NCBI GenBank assembly: GCA_964345635.1 | Contig: CAYFRM010000028.1 | Coordinates: 1-25,708, forward strand | DNA: 25,708 nucleotides | Direction of reading: 5' to 3' | DNA from: WVXT01 sp964345635 | GTDB taxonomy: Bacteria > UBA6262 > WVXT01 | Part shown: piece after piece, positions 20,509 to 25,708 of the stretch | Position numbering within the stretch: position 1 is the stretch's first letter | Layout: the number at the start of each line of letters is the position of its first letter | Position numbers and translations under genes: made by a program | Notes under the pieces: generated by a model | Told to the model about the DNA's origin: nothing | Databases searched by the model: none | Seen by the model: the letters and a program-made list of their open reading frames with translations, nothing else

Positions 20509-22374
20509 ATGCCTGAATTGAAGAGAACCCACACGTGTGGGGAATTAAGAAAGAAAAATATTGGACAGAAAGTAGTTCTTTCGGGGTGGGTGCACAGGTG
20601 GCGAGATCACGGAGGGGTTATATTTATTGACCTGAGGGATAGAGAAGGAATTACTCAGATTGTCTTTGGACGCGAGGAAAGTTCCGGGCCACAGGTTAAA
20701 GAACTGGAGACTCTGGCCCGGAAACTGAGAGCGGAATACGTTATTAGCGTCGCGGGAAAAGTTGCTCCCCGTCCGGAAGGAACCGCTAATCTTCAGTTGC
20801 CCACAGGCGAAATCGAAGTCCTGCCGGAAGAAGTGGAGATTTTGAACAAAGCCAAAACGCCTCCCTTCGAAGTCGGTGAACAGGTTGATGTGTCTGAAGA
20901 GGTGAGATTGAAATATAGGTACATCGATTTGCGGCGGCGGAAAATGCAGAGAAACCTGTTCCTGAGAAACAAAGTGTATAAAGCTACCAGGAATTTCTTT
21001 GACGAGCGTGGATTCATAGAGGTGGAGACGCCATTTTTGACCAAATCCACCCCCGAAGGAGCGCGGGATTACCTGGTGCCCAGCCGGCTTAATCCCGGGA
21101 GTTTCTTTGCTCTGCCCCAGTCCCCGCAGCTATTTAAGCAGTTGTTGATGGTGGGGGGAATAGAGAAGTATTTCCAGATTGTAAAATGTTTTCGAGACGA
21201 AGACCTGCGCAAGGACCGCCAGCCGGAGTTCACCCAGATAGATTACGAGATGTCTTTTGTTGATGAAAAGGACGTCCATTCCATAACCGAAGAACTGATG
21301 GCGCGAGTTTTCAAGGAAGTGCTGAAAATAGACATCCCCCTCCCCTTGTCGCGACTTACTTACGAGGAATCATTACGCAGGTACGGCACGGATAAACCGG
21401 ACATCAGGTTCGGCATGGAATTGAAGGAAATTTCAGATATTGCCAAAAAGAGTGAGTTCAAAATTTTTACAGAAGCGCTGAAGAAAAATGGCATTGTTTG
21501 TGCTTTGAATGCTGAGGGTTTTGCGGAGGCTAGCCGAAAGGAACTCGACGAGTTAAAAGAAATAGCTGGCGATTGCGGAGCGGAAGGTCTCGCCTGGATG
21601 AAAATGACCGACAAAACATTACAATCGCCCATAACTAAATTCTTCAAACAGGAAGAGCTGGATCAGATTGTTGAAAGGACCGAGGCCGAAAAGGGCGATT
21701 TACTGCTTTTTGTCGCCGCTAAAGCAAGAATTGTCTATGATGCTTTGAGCACGTTACGTATCTTTCTTGGCAAACGTTTAAATCTGATTCCGCGGATATC
21801 GCTTGATCTGGATTATCTATTTTCTGACCGGCAGAAGACTCCTGTGGAGGCGAGTTTTTTCTCTCTTGTCTGGATTGTGGACCCACCCCTTTTCGAATAT
21901 AATGAAGAAGAGAAAAGATGGGGGCCCATGCACCATCCCTTTACCGCGCCCAAGGAAGAAGCTCTTCCTTTTCTGGAAAAGTTGACAGAGCTCCCCAAAG
22001 ATATGCAAGAAGTTTCTCGGGTTCTTTCCCGGGCATACGACCTGGTGCTGAATGGGAATGAGATAGGAGGCGGGTCCATCAGGATTCATCAGAGAGATTT
22101 ACAGGAAAAGATGTTCCGATTACTGAAAATTTCTCCTCAGGAAGTTAAGGAGAAATTCGGATTTTTGCTGGAATCTTTGGGATACGGAGCTCCTCCGCAC
22201 GGGGGATTTGCTTTTGGACTGGATAGATTGGTTATGATTTTGACCGGTAGCAATTCCATCAGGGAGGTTATTGCTTTTCCCGTGACGCAGAAAGCGTTCT
22301 CTCCTTTGACTAATGCTCCCTCAGCGGTATCAGAAAGGCAGTTGAAAGAACTGCATTTGAAATTAGAAAAATAG
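20509..22374 (+). CDS. aspS: Aspartate--tRNA ligase
   Basis: Bacterial-type class II AspRS, 621 residues. Order: N-terminal OB-fold anticodon-binding domain (LSGWVHRWRDHGGVIFIDLR), class II core with motif 1 (RGFIEVETPFL), motif 2 FRDEDLRKDRQPEFTQID (Arg229 onward), the large bacterial GAD insertion (about 275-415) and motif 3 GFAFGLDRL (Arg573) near the C-terminus. Whether it is discriminating or also charges tRNA-Asn cannot be settled by eye; no gatCAB gene is in the window. ATG 20509 is chosen because the family starts a few residues before RTHTCGEL; the upstream ATG 20482 lies in a hairpin. Confidence 0.97.
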   Translation: MPELKRTHTCGELRKKNIGQKVVLSGWVHRWRDHGGVIFIDLRDREGITQIVFGREESSGPQVKELETLARKLRAEYVISVAGKVAPRPEGTANLQLPTGEIEVLPEEVEILNKAKTPPFEVGEQVDVSEEVRLKYRYIDLRRRKMQRNLFLRNKVYKATRNFFDERGFIEVETPFLTKSTPEGARDYLVPSRLNPGSFFALPQSPQLFKQLLMVGGIEKYFQIVKCFRDEDLRKDRQPEFTQIDYEMSFVDEKDVHSITEELMARVFKEVLKIDIPLPLSRLTYEESLRRYGTDKPDIRFGMELKEISDIAKKSEFKIFTEALKKNGIVCALNAEGFAEASRKELDELKEIAGDCGAEGLAWMKMTDKTLQSPITKFFKQEELDQIVERTEAEKGDLLLFVAAKARIVYDALSTLRIFLGKRLNLIPRISLDLDYLFSDRQKTPVEASFFSLVWIVDPPLFEYNEEEKRWGPMHHPFTAPKEEALPFLEKLTELPKDMQEVSRVLSRAYDLVLNGNEIGGGSIRIHQRDLQEKMFRLLKISPQEVKEKFGFLLESLGYGAPPHGGFAFGLDRLVMILTGSNSIREVIAFPVTQKAFSPLTNAPSAVSERQLKELHLKLEK

Positions 22375-22430
22375 AAAATTGATAAGAACTTATTTATGAG
22401 ACCTCAACTTAAGAAAGGGGGGTGAAAAAA

Positions 22431-22970
22431 ATGAAGAAAGTTCTGGGACTGGTTCTTTTGAGTCTTTTCCTGGCGGTGTTGACCGGATGCCCCAAAAGGC
22501 CTTTAGTTCCCCCAGTCGATCAGGCCAGGCTGGATGCAGAGGAGGCAATTGCTTCTGCCAGTAAAGCGATAGACGCTGCCTGGGAGGTTGGCGCTGATAC
22601 CGCGATGGCAGAATCTTTACTGGAAGAGGCGCGCAGTGCTTTCGCTGCAGGCGACTACGCGACTGCTACCTCTAAAGCATGGGAGGCAGAGGCGGCTGCA
22701 AATGCAGCAAGAGAAGAGGCTCTGGCAAGAGCAATGGAAGAAGAGGAAGTTGTGGAAGAGGAAGTGGTGGAAGAAGAGGTGGTAGAAGAAGAGGCGAGAA
22801 TCTATGTGGTAGGAACCTGGGAGAGGGATCGGGATTGTCTGTGGAACATTGCTAAAAAGCCGAGATTTTACGGAGACCCCTGGAAGTGGAAGAGGATTTA
22901 CAGGGCGAACACGGACAAGATTAAGGACCCCGACCTGATCTACCCCGGACAAAGACTGACTATTCCCTGA
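22431..22970 (+). CDS. LysM-domain lipoprotein with acidic repeat linker
   Basis: A 179-residue exported lipoprotein. The signal peptide is MKK plus a hydrophobic stretch with lipobox LTGC, the lipidated residue being Cys20. An alanine-rich helical region (about 30-100, DUF4398-like) follows, then an acidic linker with repeated EEEVV units, and a C-terminal LysM-type peptidoglycan-binding domain (about 125-179, with LWNIA, YGDPWKWKRIYRANTDKI and LIYPGQRLTIP). It likely anchors to a membrane and binds peptidoglycan. The ATG at 22431 has GGGGGGTGA (22417-22425) upstream; an in-frame GTG at 22422 lies within that site. It is downstream of aspS but functionally unrelated to it. Confidence 0.9.
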   Translation: MKKVLGLVLLSLFLAVLTGCPKRPLVPPVDQARLDAEEAIASASKAIDAAWEVGADTAMAESLLEEARSAFAAGDYATATSKAWEAEAAANAAREEALARAMEEEEVVEEEVVEEEVVEEEARIYVVGTWERDRDCLWNIAKKPRFYGDPWKWKRIYRANTDKIKDPDLIYPGQRLTIP

Positions 22971-23080
22971 TAGTAATTCAACACCACAAGGTCAATTTAT
23001 GAAGAAATTTAAAAAAACGAGGAGGGGAGTATTTTACCGTCTGGTAAGGTACTTACCCTCCCCGGGGAGTACTGGTCTAT
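22971..23080. other. Intergenic region with nested inverted repeats
   Basis: It contains GGTAAG-GTA-CTTACC (23043-23057), the perfect palindrome CTCCCCGGGGAG (23058-23069), and a GAGGGGAGTA block (23022-23031) that can pair with the CTCCCC side. No T tract follows, so a classical terminator is not supported. The cluster ends just before the phoH promoter and could be an operator or a repeat remnant. Confidence 0.55.
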
Positions 23081-23110
23081 TTGCCACTTTTTTCCGTAAC
23101 TTGCTATAGT
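23081..23110 (+). promoter_or_regulatory. Extended -10 promoter for phoH
   Basis: TTGCCA (23081-23086), an 18-base spacer and TGC-TATAGT (23102-23110) give a -35 plus extended -10 promoter. Transcription would start near 23117, almost at the Shine-Dalgarno GGGAGGG (23117-23123), leaving a very short leader before the TTG start at 23127. Confidence 0.65.
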
Positions 23111-23126
23111 TGTGACGGGAGGGAAT

Positions 23127-24083
23127 TTGGTCAGCAAAAAGGTTACTTTGAAAAGTAATAAAGAAGCTGTCATTCTTTTTGGAGAATACGACAACAACCT
23201 TCGGCTTATTGAAGACTCCTTTCCCGTAGAGCTTTTTGCCCGGGGAAATATGTTGACCATAAAAGGAAATTCAAAAGACGTCAAAGATGTAGAGAGGTTA
23301 ATTGGTGAGTTGTTGAAAATTGTCCGCAAGAATGAGGCTTTAAGAACTCAACAGGTTGAATCTGCTATGGGTATAATCCGTTCCACCCGGAGGAAAGAAC
23401 AGGAGAAGATTTTCTCGGACGTGGTTTATCTCACGGAGAAAGGTAAAGAGATTAAACCCAAAACAGTGCAGCAGAAAGTTTATGTTGACGCCATAAGGGA
23501 TTACGATATTGTCTTCAGTATCGGTCCTGCGGGAACGGGGAAGACATATTTAGCCTGTGCCTGTGCCCTGCAAGCGTTAAAAGAGGAGAGAGTGGAACGG
23601 ATAATTCTGACTCGTCCGGTAGTGGAAGCGGGAGAGAAACTCGGCTTTTTACCCGGCGACCTTTATGAGAAGATAAATCCTTATTTGCATCCCCTCTACG
23701 ATGCTTTCTATTCTATGATTGGTCCGGAGAAGTTCCAGAGATTCAGGAAGCAAGATATTATTGAGATAATTCCCCTGGCTTATATGAGGGGTCGGACGCT
23801 GGATGATGCCTTCATTATTTTAGACGAGGCGCAGAACACAACTCCGGACCAGATGAAGATGCTTCTAACCCGTTTAGGATTCGATGCTCAGGCCGTAGTT
23901 ACAGGCGATATTACTCAGGTAGACCTTGAGGATAAAAAGTCTTCGGGGCTTATTCAGGTACAGGGAATTTTGAAGAAAATAAAAGGAATAAGATTCATAT
24001 ATTTTTCCCAGGCGGACGTCATTCGACACCAGTTGGTCAAGAAAATCATTACTGCCTACGAGGAGTTTGAGAAGAAAAGATAA
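23127..24083 (+). CDS. phoH: PhoH-family ATPase (YbeZ-like)
   Basis: Cytoplasmic P-loop NTPase associated with RNA metabolism and, with YbeY, ribosome maturation. The 318-residue product has an N-terminal KH-like region (about 1-70), Walker A GPAGTGKT (133-140), the TRPVVEAGEKLGFLPGD signature, Walker B FIILDEAQN (Asp232, Glu233) and VVTGDITQVDL. The start is taken as TTG 23127, four bases after GGAGG; an in-frame GTG (23112) has no such site. Gene order phoH then a 7TM-HD gene matches that in Firmicutes, where ybeY comes next. Confidence 0.93.
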   Translation: MVSKKVTLKSNKEAVILFGEYDNNLRLIEDSFPVELFARGNMLTIKGNSKDVKDVERLIGELLKIVRKNEALRTQQVESAMGIIRSTRRKEQEKIFSDVVYLTEKGKEIKPKTVQQKVYVDAIRDYDIVFSIGPAGTGKTYLACACALQALKEERVERIILTRPVVEAGEKLGFLPGDLYEKINPYLHPLYDAFYSMIGPEKFQRFRKQDIIEIIPLAYMRGRTLDDAFIILDEAQNTTPDQMKMLLTRLGFDAQAVVTGDITQVDLEDKKSSGLIQVQGILKKIKGIRFIYFSQADVIRHQLVKKIITAYEEFEKKR

Positions 24084-24113
24084 TCGGGCACAAGCAAAAC
24101 TAAGGAGATGGTT

Positions 24114-25568
24114 GTGGTTAAGTGGAGACGATTTTTACGGCGATTTTTGGTAGGGCTTTTGAAATTAACCGAGGAGAGGGCCCGGAAGAAAAAGAAGAGA
24201 AAAAGAGTTTCTTTTCGCGAGACTCGCGTTTCGCCATGGCTCATAGGAGTGGCCATATTCTTGATTCTTTTCTGGATTCTTCTGGGGGAGTTCGGTTTTT
24301 CCTGGAAAAATGTCCTGGGCCTATTCTTATTTATCGGAATTATCATGGTTATGCTCTCAGTCTATATAAGAAGATATGTTTTAGATAAAGGTGACCATAA
24401 TTTCCTGGCAATTATCGGGTTGATAACGGTTATTATGGCGTTGATTATTGAAGTGGTTCATGTGACGCCGGAATTATCGAGCTACTTGGTTCCCGTGGCT
24501 TCGGCAGGAATGTTAATTACGATTCTGATTAATTCGCATCTGGCGATGGTTCTCGTACTCCTGTTAAGCCTTATCGTGGCGCTGGTCAATAGATTCAGTT
24601 TCGACCTGTTCTTTTTCGCTCTGGTGGGAGGAGTGGCGGGAATCTACAGCAGCCTGGACGTGAGGCACCGCCGGGACCTCGTGCGGGCAGGGTTATATAT
24701 AAGCGGCGCAAATATAGTGATCATAACGATAATCGGCCTGATGAGACAAAGAACATTTGCTCAATTGGGAGAGAATTTTCTTTGGGGGATCGGGAATGGG
24801 TTCCTGTCCGTTATCCTGACTATGGGAATATTACCTTATCTGGAGGAACTTTTCTCTATTACCACCAACATTAAATTACTGGAATTGTCCGATTTCAATC
24901 AGCCGGTATTGAAGAGACTAATGGTGGAGGCGCCGGGAACCTATCATCACAGTATAGTCGTCGGCAACTTGGTAGAAAATGCCTCGGAGTTAATTGGCGC
25001 TAATTCGCTTTTGGCGCGAGTCGGCGCATATTATCACGATATCGGCAAACTAAAAAACCCGGAATATTTTTCGGAAAACCAGGAAGGAGTATTAAGCAAG
25101 CACGACGATTTGACTCCCAGCATGAGTAGTCTGATTTTGATTTCCCATGTAAAGGAAGGGGTAGAACTGGCAAGGCAATACAAATTGAACAGACCAATTA
25201 TCAATATTATTGAACAACACCACGGCACAAGTCTTATCTATTACTTTTATCATAAAGCGCTGGAAGGAAATAAGAGCACTAAAGTAGGAGAGGAAAAATA
25301 CCGTTATCCCGGTCCCAAACCGAGAACCAAAGAGGCAGCCATTGTGATGCTGGCAGATGCCGTGGAAGCAACTTCTCGCACCGTGGAAGAACCTTCCTAT
25401 GAGCGATTAAAAAACATGGTAGATAAAGTGATCAATGATAAATTCATTGACGGGCAATTGAACGATTGTGACATAACTCTGGTCAATCTGCATCGCATAG
25501 CCGATAGTTTCGCGCATACTCTGACGGGGATTTACCATACCCGCGTGGAGTATCCTAAGAAGGAATAA
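24114..25568 (+). CDS. Short PgpH-like 7TM-HD phosphodiesterase
   Basis: Membrane protein of the 7TMR-HD family; relatives (PgpH, YqfF) hydrolyse c-di-AMP. The 484-residue product has a basic N-terminal tail, about seven hydrophobic segments (roughly 40-240) and a cytoplasmic HD domain with YHHSIVVGNLVENA (His278, His279), the HD pair His308-Asp309 in YYHDIGK, EQHHGT and LADAVEA. Full PgpH proteins are around 700-900 residues because a large extracellular domain follows the first membrane helix; it is missing here, with the first helix running almost directly into the next. The start is taken as GTG 24114, six bases after AAGGAG; the ATG at 24108 abuts that site and would add two residues. 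Confidence 0.88.
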   Translation: MVKWRRFLRRFLVGLLKLTEERARKKKKRKRVSFRETRVSPWLIGVAIFLILFWILLGEFGFSWKNVLGLFLFIGIIMVMLSVYIRRYVLDKGDHNFLAIIGLITVIMALIIEVVHVTPELSSYLVPVASAGMLITILINSHLAMVLVLLLSLIVALVNRFSFDLFFFALVGGVAGIYSSLDVRHRRDLVRAGLYISGANIVIITIIGLMRQRTFAQLGENFLWGIGNGFLSVILTMGILPYLEELFSITTNIKLLELSDFNQPVLKRLMVEAPGTYHHSIVVGNLVENASELIGANSLLARVGAYYHDIGKLKNPEYFSENQEGVLSKHDDLTPSMSSLILISHVKEGVELARQYKLNRPIINIIEQHHGTSLIYYFYHKALEGNKSTKVGEEKYRYPGPKPRTKEAAIVMLADAVEATSRTVEEPSYERLKNMVDKVINDKFIDGQLNDCDITLVNLHRIADSFAHTLTGIYHTRVEYPKKE

Positions 25569-25604
25569 GGGGAGATGAAGGGATAGTTTTCAGAGTCGCT
25601 CGTG

Positions 25605-25701
25605 CCGTTAGAACTTGTTCCAACTTGCCCAAGTCAGAACTTTCCTGCCAGCGAGGAAGAGTTACTGGGTGTATTAGAATGGGGGTAAGTTCTAACGGTA
25701 C
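25605..25701. repeat. Inverted-repeat element at the window end
   Basis: GTGCCGTTAGAACTT (about 25603-25617) and AAGTTCTAACGGTAC (25687-25701) are 15-base inverted repeats with one mismatch, 69 bases apart. The interior folds further: CCCAAGT...ACTGGG and AACTTTCCT...AGGAAGAGTT. A 28-codon GTG frame crosses it but resembles no known protein. It is consistent with a non-autonomous element directly after the 7TM-HD gene, where ybeY would be expected. Confidence 0.65.
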
Positions 25702-25708
25702 TCGGTCA

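Noticed and set aside
25603..25689. 28-codon GTG open frame as a small protein
   Set aside because: It is contained in the inverted-repeat element, lacks a Shine-Dalgarno and reads through the terminal repeat.

Overview
The window is a densely packed bacterial chromosome segment with every recognisable gene on the + strand. It carries housekeeping genes: parts of translation (thrS, infC-rpmI-rplT, pheS, hisS, aspS), replication and repair (polA), potassium uptake (ktrB-ktrA), C4-acid metabolism (malic enzyme, two-subunit class I fumarase), panD, tldD, phoH and a membrane HD phosphodiesterase. The oxygen-labile [4Fe-4S] fumarase and B12-type radical SAM enzyme, frequent TTG/GTG starts and many small palindromic repeats fit an uncultured, probably anaerobic, candidate-phylum-type bacterium. 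I cannot name the phylum from sequence alone. No tRNA, rRNA, CRISPR array, transposase gene or prophage was seen, and no gene-free stretch exceeds 300 bases.

Layout. 1-2528: the 3' part of thrS, a hairpin-rich gap, and a B12-binding-domain radical SAM gene inserted where infC normally follows. 2525-3975: a consensus sigma70 promoter, a leader with an intrinsic terminator (probable attenuator), then infC (apparent AUA start), rpmI and rplT, with a 60-bp palindromic repeat between rpmI and rplT. 4025-7457: ktrB, ktrA, a small TPR protein and pheS (no pheT beside it). 7597-10763: malic enzyme, fumarase alpha and beta, and panD. 10801-16648: polA, a soluble GAF-PAS histidine kinase, and tldD. 16770-18249: a gene with its own promoter whose product I read as a divergent archaeo-eukaryotic primase (AEP/PrimPol-like) protein, with repeats on both sides. 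18322-22374: a TIM-barrel sugar isomerase/AP-endonuclease-like protein, hisS and aspS. 22431-25568: a LysM lipoprotein, phoH, and a short PgpH-like 7TM-HD protein. The window ends in an inverted-repeat element where ybeY would be expected by comparison with other bacteria.

How the genes fit together. Fumarase and malic enzyme interconvert fumarate, malate and pyruvate. KtrA is an RCK-type regulator of KtrB. In other bacteria such systems are controlled by c-di-AMP, the substrate of PgpH-type HD proteins, so a nucleotide-K+ link is plausible here. At least five kinds of small palindromic repeat sit exactly at gene borders. Two of them supply the stop codons of polA and panD, and others lie at the starts of polA, the isomerase gene and aspS. 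The most unusual item is the primase-like protein at 16861-18249: it has DxE, GRGYH and D...R..R...S motifs in AEP order and a C-terminal C-H-C-C cluster resembling the PrimPol/UL52 zinc finger.
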